The notes: generated by a model from the sequence alone, not told the origin. Shown: positions 8,747-18,311, counted from the stretch's first letter. The stretch: DNA of 64,000 bases from Chakrabartia godavariana (GCA_005518185.1 RKSN01000003.1:558001-622000); one strand, 5' to 3'. A program made the numbers and translations.

Positions 8747-10341
8747 ACCGGCTCACCCGCGGCCCGCGCCCGCTCGACCACGGTCTGTTCGAGCCGGGGC
8801 ACCGCGCGCATCGCGGTCAGGATACAGGCGAGAATGATGGGCATCACGATGATGGCGCCCATCAGCGCCAGCCGCAGGTCGCCCGTCACATCGCTCGACA
8901 GCCCGACGAGATAGGGTCCAAGGCCGAGGCCGAGGATCGTCGTGCCGAGGAAGAACACCGCTGTTGACGTGCCGCGCATGCGCGGGAGGACGAGATCCTG
9001 CACCGAGGCCGCGCAGGGGCCGAGCCACATGATGTGGACGAAGACGTTGATCGCGGACAGCACGTAGAAGGTGGTGAGGTCGGTCGCGCTATAGGCGCCG
9101 ATGATCGTGACGGCCGATCCCAGTGCGGCGATCAGCATCACCATCACGCGCCCGGCCGCAAAGCGCTTGCGCAGCCAGTCGCCCAGAATCCCGCCAAAGG
9201 TCGTGCCGAGGCCGCCCCCGATCGCCGTGATCGCGCCGAGCGTGATGCCGGCTTCTGCACCGACGCCAAATTGTGTCTTGGCGTAGAGGAAGATGAAGGG
9301 CGACAGGCCGTAGCTGATATAGGACATGAGGCCACCGGCCACCGTCAGCGAGATGAAGGCGGGGTTGGCGACCAAAGCGAAGCTCGCCGGATCGCGCAGG
9401 CGGATTGTCTGCATCCAGCTACCGACGCAATAGAGGCCGATTCCGATCGCCGCCCACTGGACCATGTTGGTCGTGATGTGGACATCGCCAAAGGCCGCGA
9501 CGACGGCGCGCTTTTCGGGACGGAGCAGCCCGTCGGTGAAGATCACGGCTCCGGTCGCTGCGAGGACGACGGCGGCAAAGAGGATCAGGTTGATGGTGAG
9601 CGGCCCCTTGCCCGGTGCCATGCGGGCAAAGCCGCGCCAGTTCCACGGCGGCAGCATCGCCGCAAATTCGCCAAGGACGGCGGCGAAGGGACGGGGATTG
9701 CCCGGCGTCGGCATGCCGTCAATCGCGCCGCGCACCGGCTCACGCACGGTAAACCACATCAGGAACGCAAGGATGATCCCCGGCAGGCCAAAGGCGAAAT
9801 AGGTCGCCTGCCAGCCCGACAGCCCGAAAGGCGCGGTGTCCGCCGTATAGTGCGTCGCCCAATAGTCGATCACCGCACCGCCGAAGACGAGCGACGCGCC
9901 CGACCCCAGATAGATGCCCGAAGAATAGAGCGCGAGGACCGTCGCGCGGACCGATTTGGGGAAATAGTCCTGCAGCAGCGAATAGGCGGCCGGTGAGGCG
10001 CTCGCCTCCCCGATGCCGACGCCGATCCGCGCCGACCCCAGCTGCGCAAAGTTGGACGACAGGCCCGAGACGGCGGTCATCATCGACCAGAAGCCAAGGC
10101 CGATGGAAATGGTGCGCACGCGGTTCCACCCGTCGGCCAGCTTGGCGAGGGGCAGTCCGAACACGGCATAGAAGAGCGCAAAGGCCGTGCCGAACAGGAG
10201 GCCGATCTGGGCGTCGGAAACGCCCATGTCTTCCTTCAGATAGGGGGCAATGATGGTGACGACCTGCCGGTCCAGAAAGTTGAAGGCATAAATGACCATC
10301 AACAAGATCAGCACATATGTGCGGTATGCCGTCCCAGCCAT
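8743..10341 (-). CDS. MFS transporter, spinster-like
   Basis: This 532-residue protein has about 12 hydrophobic segments. The start 'MAGTAYRTYVLILLMVIYAF' is followed by 'NFLDRQVVTIIAPYLKEDMG', and the loop 'LADGWNRVRT' is the MFS 2-3 loop. 'RIGVGIGEASASPAAYSLL' is characteristic of the spinster/Spns-like branch common in sphingomonads. The large loop after segment 6 (about residues 215-260) makes it longer than typical 400-450-residue MFS proteins. The substrate is unknown. Frame runs upstream of 10341 have no transporter-like sequence and were left out. It may be co-transcribed with the thpR-like gene 55 bases upstream. Confidence 0.85.
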   Translation of the reverse strand: MAGTAYRTYVLILLMVIYAFNFLDRQVVTIIAPYLKEDMGVSDAQIGLLFGTAFALFYAVFGLPLAKLADGWNRVRTISIGLGFWSMMTAVSGLSSNFAQLGSARIGVGIGEASASPAAYSLLQDYFPKSVRATVLALYSSGIYLGSGASLVFGGAVIDYWATHYTADTAPFGLSGWQATYFAFGLPGIILAFLMWFTVREPVRGAIDGMPTPGNPRPFAAVLGEFAAMLPPWNWRGFARMAPGKGPLTINLILFAAVVLAATGAVIFTDGLLRPEKRAVVAAFGDVHITTNMVQWAAIGIGLYCVGSWMQTIRLRDPASFALVANPAFISLTVAGGLMSYISYGLSPFIFLYAKTQFGVGAEAGITLGAITAIGGGLGTTFGGILGDWLRKRFAAGRVMVMLIAALGSAVTIIGAYSATDLTTFYVLSAINVFVHIMWLGPCAASVQDLVLPRMRGTSTAVFFLGTTILGLGLGPYLVGLSSDVTGDLRLALMGAIIVMPIILACILTAMRAVPRLEQTVVERARAAGEPV

Positions 10342-10396
10342 GCGTCTCCCCGCGTCGTCACGTGTTCGCGTCGACCTTACAGGGATTGGTGTCGGT

Positions 10397-10948
10397 TCAA
10401 AGCGGTTTTGATGGGGACAGCAGCCCGTAGGTCGCAACCGGTCGATAGACGCTGCCCTCGGACGTGGGGACGCTTTCGAAAAGCGTAAAGGCCTCGACCG
10501 TGAATGGCGGCGAGGACAGGTCGGCATGACGGCCGAGGAAGGGCGCGACGGCGGCCGCAGGCTGTGCCATCCGGGCCAGCGTGACATGCGGCCGATAGGC
10601 GCGCTGTTCGGGCGGCAGCCCGATCGCGACGAGCGCACGGTCGATCCTGGCGTGCAGCGCGGCCAGCGGCTCGACCGGGCTCAGGCCCGCCCAAAGGCTG
10701 TGCACGCTGCCCTTCTTTTCGAACAGGCCGACCCCGCGCAGGGCGACGTCAAAGGCTGACGCACGGACGGCAGCAAGGGCCTCGGCCACCGCGTCCGCCG
10801 TCCGGCCATCGACCGCGCCAACAAAGCGCAGCGTGACATGCAGCTGCGCGTCCGTCTGCCAGCGGGCGCCGTTGACGCCGCCCATCCGGTCGAGGAGCGA
10901 GCGTCGTATCCCGGCGGGCGGGACGCAGGCGACGAACAGACGGTGCAT
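10397..10948 (-). CDS. thpR: RNA 2',3'-cyclic phosphodiesterase (2'-5' RNA ligase family)
   Basis: This 183-residue protein of the 2H phosphoesterase superfamily begins 'MHRLFVACVPP'. The two catalytic HxTx motifs are 'LHVTLRF' in the N-terminal half and 'PHVTLAR' in the C-terminal half. ThpR hydrolyses 2',3'-cyclic phosphate ends of RNA and joins 2'-5' ends in the reverse reaction. The start at 10948 gives the canonical N-terminus; upstream in-frame codons read as non-family sequence. It is divergent from the Bax-inhibitor-1 gene. Confidence 0.9.
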   Translation of the reverse strand: MHRLFVACVPPAGIRRSLLDRMGGVNGARWQTDAQLHVTLRFVGAVDGRTADAVAEALAAVRASAFDVALRGVGLFEKKGSVHSLWAGLSPVEPLAALHARIDRALVAIGLPPEQRAYRPHVTLARMAQPAAAVAPFLGRHADLSSPPFTVEAFTLFESVPTSEGSVYRPVATYGLLSPSKPL

Positions 10949-11037
10949 ATGTCGTGTTTTGCTTGAATTTCGCGCGGGAAGCACGATATTTTGTCTCATC
11001 CGGCTATTGTGCCGGTCTGTTATTGGAGAGAGTTACG

Positions 11038-11772
11038 ATGGCTAACTGGTCAGACCCCCGTACGGTGGGCGCGGCTCCGGCAGTCGATGTCGGGGCGCGT
11101 GGCGCCGCGGTCGATGCGGGCCTGCGGTCCTACATGCTGTCTGTTTACAATTACATGTCCTCGGGCGTGTTGCTCACCGGCATTGTCGCCCTGCTGTTCG
11201 CCTCTTCGGGCGCGGCGCAGAACATCATGTTCGGCCCCGGCATTCTGAAGTGGGTGATCATCCTGTCGCCCCTGGCTTTCGTCATGGTGATGAACTTCGG
11301 GCTCAACCGTCTGTCCACGGCTGCGCTGCAGGCGTGTTTCTGGGGCTTTGCCACGGTCATGGGCCTGTCGATGTCGACGATCTTCCTCGTCTACACGGGC
11401 GCCTCGATCGCGCAGACCTTCTTTGCAACCGCTGCGGCCTTCGCGGGCCTCAGCCTGTGGGGTTACACCACGAAGAAGGATCTGTCGGGCTTCGGCACCT
11501 TCCTGATCATGGGCGTGGTCGGGCTGCTCGTCGCCTCCATCATCAACATCTTCCTGCAGTCGGGCACGATGAATCTCGTCATCAGCTTCGTCGGCGTGCT
11601 GCTGTTCGCGGGCCTCACCGCCTATGACACGCAGCGCATCAAGTCGATGTACGCCTATGTTGCGGGCACCGACATGGTCGGAAAGACCGTAATCATGGGC
11701 GCGCTGTCGCTCTATCTGGACTTCGTCAACATGTTCCAGTTCCTGCTCAGCTTCATGGGCAACCGCGACTGA
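11038..11772 (+). CDS. Bax inhibitor-1/YccA family membrane protein
   Basis: This 244-residue integral membrane protein has seven predicted hydrophobic helices from about residue 32. The family pattern is present: 'YNYMSSGVLLTGI' near the N-terminus, 'GLTAYDTQRIKSMY' in the sixth helix region and 'GALSLYLDFVNMFQFLLSF' near the end (the recognisable core is LYLDFVNMF). Bacterial members (YccA, BsYetJ) act as pH-sensitive calcium leak channels or modulate FtsH. A TATTGGAGAGAG ribosome site precedes the ATG at 11038. It is followed by a strong terminator. Confidence 0.92.
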   Translation: MANWSDPRTVGAAPAVDVGARGAAVDAGLRSYMLSVYNYMSSGVLLTGIVALLFASSGAAQNIMFGPGILKWVIILSPLAFVMVMNFGLNRLSTAALQACFWGFATVMGLSMSTIFLVYTGASIAQTFFATAAAFAGLSLWGYTTKKDLSGFGTFLIMGVVGLLVASIINIFLQSGTMNLVISFVGVLLFAGLTAYDTQRIKSMYAYVAGTDMVGKTVIMGALSLYLDFVNMFQFLLSFMGNRD

Positions 11773-11795
11773 TCATCGTTGATCGAAGGAAAAAG

Positions 11796-11829
11796 AAGGG
11801 CCCGGTGGAGCGATCCGCCGGGCCCTTTT
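11796..11829 (+). terminator. Intrinsic terminator after the Bax-inhibitor-1 gene
   Basis: AAGGGCCCGG (11796-11805) pairs with CCGGGCCCTT (11818-11827) around a 12-base interior part, and is followed by a short T run. It lies 24 bases after the stop codon. Confidence 0.85.
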
Positions 11830-11865
11830 GTTAGAAGCGGATTTGTTCGCGCAGAGGCGCTTTCA

Positions 11866-11976
11866 CGTCGCCCCGGCGAAGGCCGGGGCCGTTGCGCAAG
11901 TTTGGGACGCGATTGGAGCGCCCGCCAGCTTTTGCACCTCATTTTTCGAGCGGCCCCGGCCTGCGCCGGGGCGACG
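11866..11976. repeat. Inverted pair of palindromic REP-type units
   Basis: A 26-base unit at 11866-11891 is repeated in inverted orientation at 11951-11976 with one mismatch. Each unit itself forms a hairpin (CCCCGGC / GCCGGGG). The 59 bases between them have no visible gene. The pair lies between two convergent genes, the usual place for REP/BIME-like elements. Confidence 0.85.
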
Positions 11977-11986
11977 ACCAGAACCG

Positions 11987-12607
11987 CTATCCGTTGGCCG
12001 CAATCAGCCCGGCATCGATCTCCTTGGCGCGGACATAGGCCGGGCGCGTGCGCAGCGGCGTCAGATAGGCGTTGAACTCCGGCCGGGGCTCCAGCAGTTT
12101 GAAGTTCAGCATGAAGTCGAGCAGCGAGGCGACATAGACGTCCGCCGCGCTGAACGCATCGCCTGCGATGAAGGCCCGGCCATCTACCGCCCCCGCAATC
12201 GTATCGATGGCGAGATCGATATTGCCGAAGCCTGCCATGCCCTGCTTGTCCTCGGGCAGCGTCCAGCCGATCGCCTTTACGGTGAAGATCGATTCCAGCG
12301 GCCCGGCGGCGAAGAAGAGCCAGCGGTAGAAGGCCCCGCGATGCGCGGGCGCGGGCAGCAGCCCGGCGTCGGGAAAGGCATTGGCGAGATAGGCGCAAAT
12401 GGCCGCGCATTCCGTGACGACCTGATCGCCATGGGTGATCGCAGGTACCTTGCCCATCGGATTGATCGCCAGATAGTCGGGCCCCTTCATCGTGGTGCCG
12501 TAATCGAGGATCACCGTCTCATAAGATTGGCCCAGTTCCTCAAGCAGCCAGCGGATGATCTGCCCGCGCGATTGCGGGTTGGTGTAGAAGGTCAGTGCCT
12601 CAGCCAT
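11987..12607 (-). CDS. Glutathione S-transferase family protein
   Basis: This 206-residue protein has an N-terminal thioredoxin-like domain (about 1-80) with 'NPQSRGQIIRWLLEEL', 'NPMGKVPAI' (the cis-Pro of the glutathione site) and 'VTECAAICAYL', then an all-helical C-terminal domain. It conjugates or reduces substrates with glutathione; the substrate is unknown. The start at 12607 is preceded by GGGAG 8 bases upstream. It is divergent from the dienelactone hydrolase gene. Confidence 0.9.
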   Translation of the reverse strand: MAEALTFYTNPQSRGQIIRWLLEELGQSYETVILDYGTTMKGPDYLAINPMGKVPAITHGDQVVTECAAICAYLANAFPDAGLLPAPAHRGAFYRWLFFAAGPLESIFTVKAIGWTLPEDKQGMAGFGNIDLAIDTIAGAVDGRAFIAGDAFSAADVYVASLLDFMLNFKLLEPRPEFNAYLTPLRTRPAYVRAKEIDAGLIAANG

Positions 12608-12712
12608 CGTCGAATCTCCCTTTCCACCAGATTGGAACAAAAATAGAACAATATTGCAAGGAGATTGTGCGTGCGGTCGCTGACGCTAGCATGACGGCAA
12701 AGGAGATTCGTG

Positions 12713-13591
12713 ATGGATGACGCACAGGATACGCCGCTTCCGCCTGACCAGAGCTGGATCTTGGACAAGGGAGTGACCCGGCGGCAGGCGCTCGCGGGAA
12801 CGGTCGTTGCAACGGGCTATGCACTTGCCGCCCAGCCGCTGTCGGCAACCGCCATCGCCACGTCCGCCGACGGGCTCGATGCCGGGATGGTCAGCTTTCC
12901 CACCGGCGGCATTGCGATGGGCGCCTATCGCGCCAAGCCCAAGGGCAAGGCCAACCTGCCTGTCATCATCGTCGTGCAGGAGATTTTCGGCCTGCATGAA
13001 TGGATCCGCGATATCGTCCGCCGTTTTGCAAGGGCGGGCTATTATGCCATCGCGCCCGATCTCTATCAGCGGCAGGGCGATGCGACCAAGGTCGCGGATT
13101 TCAAGCAGCTGTTTGCCGAGATCGTCTCCAAGGTGCCCGATGCGCAGGTCATGGCCGACCTTGACGCGCTGACCCAGTTCGTCGGGAAGGACGGTGGCAA
13201 TGCCCGGCGGATCGGCATCACGGGCTATTGCTGGGGCGGCCGGATCACCTGGCTCTATGCAGCGCGCAACCCGAAGCTGAAGGCGGGCGTCGCCTGGTAT
13301 GGCCGCGTGAAAGGCGCCGCGACGGAGCTTCAGCCGAAGAACCCGATCGAGCTGGTCTCCGCGATCAATGCGCCGGTCCTTGGTCTCTATGGCGCACGCG
13401 ACAAGGGCATTCCCGTGGCCGATGTCGAGGCGATGAATGCGGCGCTCAAGGCGGCGAAGAAGCCCTCGTCGATCCATTTGTATCCGGAGGCGGACCACGG
13501 CTTTCTCGCCGATTATCGGCCCAGCTACAATGAAGCGGCGGCCCGTGACGGCTGGTCACGGGCGCTCGCGCATTTCAAAAAGTATCTTTGA
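12713..13591 (+). CDS. Dienelactone hydrolase family protein, exported by Tat
   Basis: This 292-residue alpha/beta hydrolase carries a twin-arginine signal (Arg23-Arg24 in 'VTRRQALAG') followed by a hydrophobic stretch, so it is probably periplasmic. The dienelactone hydrolase triad is visible: Cys in 'GYCWGG', Asp in 'YGARDKGIP' and His in 'EADHGF'. The conserved 'VQEIFGLHEWIRDI' precedes them. Cys rather than Ser as nucleophile is typical of this family. I start at the ATG at 12713 because AGGAG lies 7 bases upstream; a GTG at 12710 is possible. The natural substrate is not indicated by neighbours. Confidence 0.88.
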   Translation: MDDAQDTPLPPDQSWILDKGVTRRQALAGTVVATGYALAAQPLSATAIATSADGLDAGMVSFPTGGIAMGAYRAKPKGKANLPVIIVVQEIFGLHEWIRDIVRRFARAGYYAIAPDLYQRQGDATKVADFKQLFAEIVSKVPDAQVMADLDALTQFVGKDGGNARRIGITGYCWGGRITWLYAARNPKLKAGVAWYGRVKGAATELQPKNPIELVSAINAPVLGLYGARDKGIPVADVEAMNAALKAAKKPSSIHLYPEADHGFLADYRPSYNEAAARDGWSRALAHFKKYL

Positions 13592-13605
13592 GACAATCCA
13601 CCCAT

Positions 13606-13633
13606 CGTCATCCTGAACAAGTTCAGGATGACG
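13606..13633. repeat. Perfect 13-bp palindrome (intergenic repeat unit)
   Basis: CGTCATCCTGAAC (13606-13618) and its exact complement (13621-13633) flank a 2-base centre. It stands between the convergent dienelactone hydrolase and clpA genes and could stop transcription from either side, though there is no T run. The same family occurs twice at 58520-58615. Confidence 0.85.
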
Positions 13634-13696
13634 AGGAAAGGGACAGCTCAATAAACCCCCAGCCTGAGCTGAGGTGCCGCACGCGTGCACGAGCCG

Positions 13697-16018
13697 TCAG
13701 GCGCTCGCCTTGGCCCCGGCCTTGCCGCCCTTCTTGCCCTTTTTGGGCGGGGCAGGGACGATCTCGAAGGTCAGCGCGCCCTCCTTCAGGTGGACGCTCA
13801 CTTCGCCGCCATGGACGAGCTTGCCAAAGAGCAGTTCCTCGGCGAGCGGCTGCTTGATCTTTTCCTGAATGAGACGGCCCATGGGGCGCGCCCCATAGAG
13901 CTTGTCATAGCCGCGCTCGGTCAGCCAGTCCTTCGACGCCTGGTCGAGCTTGATATGGACGTCGCGGTCGGCCAGCTGCAGCTCGAGCTGCAGGATGAAC
14001 TTGTCGACCACGCGGCTGACGACCTGCGGCGGCAGATAGCCAAACGGCACGATGGCATCGAGACGGTTGCGGAATTCCGGCGTGAAGAGCTTCTTCACGG
14101 CGTCCTCGCCCGCATCCTCGCGGCTGATGTCGCCAAAGCCGATGCTCTCGCGCGCCATGTCCGACGCCCCGGCATTGGTCGTCATGATCAGAATGACGTT
14201 GCGGAAGTCGACCGTCTTGCCGTGGTGATCGGTCAGGCGGCCATTGTCCATGACCTGCAACAGAATGTTGAACAGGTCGGGATGCGCCTTTTCGATTTCG
14301 TCGAGCAGGAGGACGCAGTGCGGCTGCTGGTCGATGGCATCGGTCAGAAGCCCGCCCTGATCATAGCCGACATAGCCCGGCGGCGCGCCGATCAGGCGGC
14401 TCACCGAATGGCGTTCCATATATTCGGACATGTCGAAGCGCTGGAGCGGAATGCCCATGATCGAGGCGAGCTGGCGCGCGACCTCGGTCTTGCCGACACC
14501 GGTGGGGCCGGAGAACAGATAATTGCCGATGGGCTTGTCGGGATCGCGCAGCCCGGCGCGCGACAGCTTGATCGCGCTCGACAGCACCTCGATCGCCACA
14601 TCCTGCCCGAAGACGACGCGCTTCAGATCGCTTTCCAGCGTCTCGAGCGTCTTCTTGTCATCGGACGACACCGATTTGGGCGGGATGCGCGCCATCGTTG
14701 CGATGACGGCTTCGATTTCCTTCGCGGTGATCGTCTTCTTGCGCTTGTTGACCGGCACCAGCATCTGCATCGCGCCGACCTCATCGATCACATCGATCGC
14801 CTTGTCGGGCAGCTTGCGGTCGTTGATGTAGCGCGCCGACAGCTCGACGGCCGCCTTGATGGCTTCGGGCGTGTACTTGACCTTGTGATGGTCCTCAAAG
14901 GCCGAGCGCAGGCCGGTCAGGATCTTGATCGTGTCCTCGATCGTCGGCTCATTGACGTCGATCTTCTGGAACCGGCGCAGCAGCGCGCGATCCTTTTCGA
15001 AATGATTGCGGAATTCCTTGTACGTCGTGGAGCCGATGCAGCGGATCTGGCCGCCCGACAGCGCGGGCTTCAGCAGATTGGAGGCATCCATCGCCCCGCC
15101 CGAGGTCGCCCCCGCGCCGATCACCGTGTGGATCTCGTCGATGAACAGGATCGCGTGCGGCAGCTTTTCCAGCTCGTTGACGACAGCCTTCAGCCGCTCC
15201 TCGAAATCGCCGCGATAGCGGGTGCCCGCCAGAAGCGCGCCCATGTCGAGCGAGTAGATGACGGCTTCCTTCAGCACGTCGGGCACGTCGCCTTCGATGA
15301 TCTTGCGGGCGAGCCCTTCGGCAATCGCGGTTTTCCCGACGCCGGGCTCGCCGACGTACAGCGGATTGTTCTTGGACCGGCGGCACAGGATCTGGACGGT
15401 GCGGTCGACCTCCGGCCCACGCCCGATCAGCGGATCGACCTTGCCGATCTTCGCCTTTTCATTGAGGTCGACGCAGAACTGCTTGAGCGCCGATTCCTGC
15501 TTGCCCTTGGCATCGGCGGGCTGCTTCTTGTCCTCGCGCTCTTCGGGGCTTTCCGCCTTCTTCTGCTCGGGCACCTCGCTGCCCTTGCCGACGCCGTGGC
15601 TGATATAGCTGACGGCATCGAGGCGGCTCATGTCCTGCTGCTGGAGGAAATAGACGGCATAGCTTTCGCGTTCGGAAAACAGCGCGACGAGCACGTTGGC
15701 GCCGGTCACCTCATCGCGGCCGGACGACTGCACGTGCAGGATCGCGCGCTGGACAACGCGCTGGAACCCGCTGGTCGGCGAGGGGTCGGATTCACCCTCC
15801 AGCCGGAGCGATTCAAGCTCGGTGTCGAGATAATGGGTGACGGTGTCTTTCAGTTCGCCCGTGTCCACACCGCAGGCGATCATCACCTTGGACGCGTGGG
15901 CATCATCGATCAGCGCGAGGAGCAGATGCTCCAGCGTCGCATATTCGTGCTTGCGGCTCGCGGCCGCACCCAGCGCATTGTGCAGGGTGGTTTCCAGTTC
16001 TCGGGCAAAAGACGGCAT
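13697..16018 (-). CDS. clpA: ATP-dependent Clp protease ATP-binding subunit ClpA
   Basis: This 773-residue AAA+ unfoldase works with ClpP on N-end-rule and other substrates. Order: an N-terminal Clp_N repeat domain (about 1-140, '[11 protein letters not shown]'); a first AAA+ module with Walker A 'GEPGVGKTA' near residue 223; a second AAA+ module with Walker A 'GPTGVGKTE' near residue 504; and a D2-small domain with '[17 protein letters not shown]'. There is no long middle coiled coil, so it is ClpA and not ClpB. The last residues are Gly/Lys/Ala-rich. No clpS gene is present in this window. It is preceded by a DUF1192 gene on the same strand, 66 bases away. Confidence 0.96.
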   Translation of the reverse strand: MPSFARELETTLHNALGAAASRKHEYATLEHLLLALIDDAHASKVMIACGVDTGELKDTVTHYLDTELESLRLEGESDPSPTSGFQRVVQRAILHVQSSGRDEVTGANVLVALFSERESYAVYFLQQQDMSRLDAVSYISHGVGKGSEVPEQKKAESPEEREDKKQPADAKGKQESALKQFCVDLNEKAKIGKVDPLIGRGPEVDRTVQILCRRSKNNPLYVGEPGVGKTAIAEGLARKIIEGDVPDVLKEAVIYSLDMGALLAGTRYRGDFEERLKAVVNELEKLPHAILFIDEIHTVIGAGATSGGAMDASNLLKPALSGGQIRCIGSTTYKEFRNHFEKDRALLRRFQKIDVNEPTIEDTIKILTGLRSAFEDHHKVKYTPEAIKAAVELSARYINDRKLPDKAIDVIDEVGAMQMLVPVNKRKKTITAKEIEAVIATMARIPPKSVSSDDKKTLETLESDLKRVVFGQDVAIEVLSSAIKLSRAGLRDPDKPIGNYLFSGPTGVGKTEVARQLASIMGIPLQRFDMSEYMERHSVSRLIGAPPGYVGYDQGGLLTDAIDQQPHCVLLLDEIEKAHPDLFNILLQVMDNGRLTDHHGKTVDFRNVILIMTTNAGASDMARESIGFGDISREDAGEDAVKKLFTPEFRNRLDAIVPFGYLPPQVVSRVVDKFILQLELQLADRDVHIKLDQASKDWLTERGYDKLYGARPMGRLIQEKIKQPLAEELLFGKLVHGGEVSVHLKEGALTFEIVPAPPKKGKKGGKAGAKASA

Positions 16019-16084
16019 TCAAACGCTCCTTAAGACCCCCATGTCGGGTGCCAGTGACCCGAGATCAAGGCCGACGTCTCCCGC

Positions 16085-16282
16085 TTACTTCCGAAATAGG
16101 GCGTCTGCGCTTGCCCGAAAGTTAACGGCGGCGGCAATCTTGCCTTCAATGCGGGCCAGTTCGGCCTGCAAAACCTCTTTGCGCGTGGTCAGCTCTTCGA
16201 CCGACAGGGGGTCGAGATCCTGCTTCACCAACTGGGTGAGCGGATCGTCCGGTCGCTTGGCAAGAAGGTCATCGAGATCCAT
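16085..16282 (-). CDS. DUF1192 small protein
   Basis: This 65-residue protein begins 'MDLDDLLAKRPDDPL' and continues with 'LSVEELTTRKEVLQAELARIE', a predicted coiled-coil helix, ending 'ADALFRK'. This fits the small alphaproteobacterial DUF1192 family, whose function is unknown. It is in the same orientation as clpA and could share its transcript. Short length and a good family pattern make it real in spite of its size. Confidence 0.78.
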   Translation of the reverse strand: MDLDDLLAKRPDDPLTQLVKQDLDPLSVEELTTRKEVLQAELARIEGKIAAAVNFRASADALFRK

Positions 16283-16393
16283 TGCCGAAACGTCCTTCGA
16301 AAGGCGTTTGAAGTCAAGCCGGTGACTTTACGGAAGATGCGTTGACCGCGCCCCCGCACTGCCCCTACCAGTCCCGCAACAAGGGAGCATTGC

Positions 16394-17389
16394 ATGAGCC
16401 TGCCAGCCACCATGACCTGTATCGACCCGGCCGAGGCCGGCGGCCCCGAGGTTCTCCAGCCTGTTACACGCCCGTTGCCGGTTCCGGCGGCGGGGGAGGT
16501 GCTGATCAAGGTGGCCGCAGCCGGCGTCAACCGCCCCGACGTCCTGCAGCGCCGTGGCATGTATCCGCCGCCGCCAGGTGCGCCGAGCGTGCCGGGCCTT
16601 GAAGTCGCTGGCGAGATCGTCGCGGTCGGCCCCGAAGTCGAGCCGGCGCTCCTTGGCACGCGGGTCTGCGCGCTCGTCGCGGGAGGCGGCTATGCCGAAT
16701 ATTGCGCCGCGCCCGTGGGCCAGTGCCTGCCCGTTCCCGATGGCCTGTCGATGGAAGAGGCGGCCGCCATGCCGGAGACGCTTTTCACCGTGTGGACCAA
16801 CGTGTTTGAGCGAGGCTATGCCAAAGCGGGCGAAACGATCCTGATCCATGGCGGCACCAGCGGGATCGGCACGATGGCGATTGCGTTGTGCAAGCTCTTT
16901 GGTCTCACCGTCATCGTGACCTGCGGTTCGGATGACAAATGTGCCGCCGCGTGCGCCCTCGGCGCGGATCACGCGATCAATTACAGTGCGGCCGACTTTG
17001 TGGCGGAGGTCGCCACGCTGACCGACGGCAAGGGGGTGCAGCTGATCCTCGACATGGTCGGCGGCGACTATGTGCCCCGCAATCTTCAGTGCCTTGCCGA
17101 AGATGGCCGGCATGTCACGATTGCCGTCCAGCGCGGGATCACGGCGGAGATCAACATTGCCGCCGTCATGGTCCGCCGCCTGACACTCACCGGCTCCACG
17201 CTCCGTGCCCGGCCGGTCGCGTTCAAGTCGCTCGTTGCCGATGAACTGCGCCGCACCGTCTGGCCACTGGTCGAGGCGGGCCAGCTGCGGCCGGTAATGG
17301 ACACCGCCTTCCCCCTGGCCGAGGCCGCCGCCGCGCACGCGCGCATGGAGGCAGGCGCACATGTCGGGAAGATTGTGCTGACGGTTTGA
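16394..17389 (+). CDS. NAD(P)H-quinone oxidoreductase (zeta-crystallin/PIG3 type)
   Basis: This 331-residue zinc-free medium-chain dehydrogenase has the GroES-like N-terminal domain containing 'AAAGVNRPDVLQRRGMYPPP', which marks the PIG3/TP53I3-like quinone oxidoreductases. The NADPH-binding Rossmann region is 'LIHGGTSGIGTMAI', and the segment 'LILDMVGGDY' follows. It reduces quinones by one electron or enones by two. The ribosome site AAGGGAG lies 8 bases before the ATG. It is the only gene between a divergent DUF1192/clpA unit and a repeat-rich gap. Confidence 0.9.
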   Translation: MSLPATMTCIDPAEAGGPEVLQPVTRPLPVPAAGEVLIKVAAAGVNRPDVLQRRGMYPPPPGAPSVPGLEVAGEIVAVGPEVEPALLGTRVCALVAGGGYAEYCAAPVGQCLPVPDGLSMEEAAAMPETLFTVWTNVFERGYAKAGETILIHGGTSGIGTMAIALCKLFGLTVIVTCGSDDKCAAACALGADHAINYSAADFVAEVATLTDGKGVQLILDMVGGDYVPRNLQCLAEDGRHVTIAVQRGITAEINIAAVMVRRLTLTGSTLRARPVAFKSLVADELRRTVWPLVEAGQLRPVMDTAFPLAEAAAAHARMEAGAHVGKIVLTV

Positions 17390-17397
17390 CTCTTGAT

Positions 17398-17513
17398 CCT
17401 CCCCCATCGGGGGAGGGGGACCATGCGAAGCATGGTGGAGGGGGCCGCTCCATGTGTTGGTTTCCCCCTCCGTCAGCCGCAAGCGGCTGCCACCTCCCCC
17501 GGTGGGGGAGGAT
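17398..17513. repeat. Two inverted, modular hairpin repeats
   Basis: Units at about 17398-17444 and 17464-17513 lie in opposite orientation. Their outer parts match (TCCTCCCCC and GGGGGAGG blocks), while the inner hairpins differ: ACCATG/CATGGT around CGAAG in the first, and CAGCCGC/GCGGCTG in the second. They fill the space between two convergent genes. The pattern is that of mobile palindromic units in alphaproteobacteria with an exchangeable core. Confidence 0.8.
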
Positions 17514-18311
17514 TTAAACCCCCGCGTCCTGCAGGCGCTTGGCGCGATTGCGGATCAGGCCCGGCATGAAACGGGCGAGAAAGGCGAGCTGGCCCGCCGT
17601 CTTGCCGACGAGGGTATGGACCTTCTTGCCCTGCGTTGCATCCCAGGCGGCCTGTGCGACCATCTCGACCGGCGAAATCTCGAAGCCCGCTTCCTTCAGC
17701 GTCTCGCGCGTCGAGCGGTTTGAGCCCGACGAGATGCCGTCGAGGATCGGCGTGTCGATGAAGCTCGGCATCAGGCTGCGCACCTTCACGCTATGCGGCG
17801 CCCATTCGATGTCGAGCGCTTCGGTCAGCCCGCGCACGCCGAACTTCGTGGCGGCATAGACGGCAAGCCCGCCCGACCCATAGATGCCCGCCGCCGAACA
17901 GGTGTTGAGCAGGCAGGAGCCGGGCGTTCTGGACAGATAGGGGAAGGCGGCCTCAGCACCGCGGATCACGCCCTTCAGGTTCACGTCGAGCATCAGGTCA
18001 TGGTCTGCGGGCGCGACTTCGGCGAACGGCCCGCCCTTGCCGATACCGGCATTGTTGAACATCACGTCCATCCGTTCGCCCGCATCCGTCCAGAAGGCAG
18101 CAAGGACGGCGGCCCATTGGCCGGCGTCACGCACATCAAGATGATAGGTTGCGCTTTGCCCGGCGGGCAGCATCGCCGCCGTCTCCTTGGTGCCCGCGTC
18201 GTTGATGTCGGCGAGGCCGACGAACCAGCCTTTTCCCGCAAAATGGAGCGCAACCGCGCGTCCAATGCCCGATGCGCCGCCCGTGATGAAGATCGCCTTG
18301 CGCTCACCCAT
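17514..18311 (-). CDS. Short-chain dehydrogenase/reductase
   Basis: This 265-residue classical SDR has the cofactor motif TGGASGIG near residue 10, 'NNAG' in the middle, and the catalytic Ser/Tyr-x3-Lys as 'YAATK' preceded by 'CSAAGIYG'. A C-terminal tail of about 30 residues ('LARFMPGLIRNRAKRLQDAGV' region) follows the core. GGAGGGG lies 8 bases before the ATG. The substrate is unknown, and no neighbour suggests a pathway. Confidence 0.88.
   Translation of the reverse strand: MGERKAIFITGGASGIGRAVALHFAGKGWFVGLADINDAGTKETAAMLPAGQSATYHLDVRDAGQWAAVLAAFWTDAGERMDVMFNNAGIGKGGPFAEVAPADHDLMLDVNLKGVIRGAEAAFPYLSRTPGSCLLNTCSAAGIYGSGGLAVYAATKFGVRGLTEALDIEWAPHSVKVRSLMPSFIDTPILDGISSGSNRSTRETLKEAGFEISPVEMVAQAAWDATQGKKVHTLVGKTAGQLAFLARFMPGLIRNRAKRLQDAGV

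Noticed and set aside
13685-16033. A 782-codon open frame on the plus strand
   Set aside because: It is exactly antisense to clpA. High GC opens the opposite frame; its translation has no family-like segments, while ClpA is complete.
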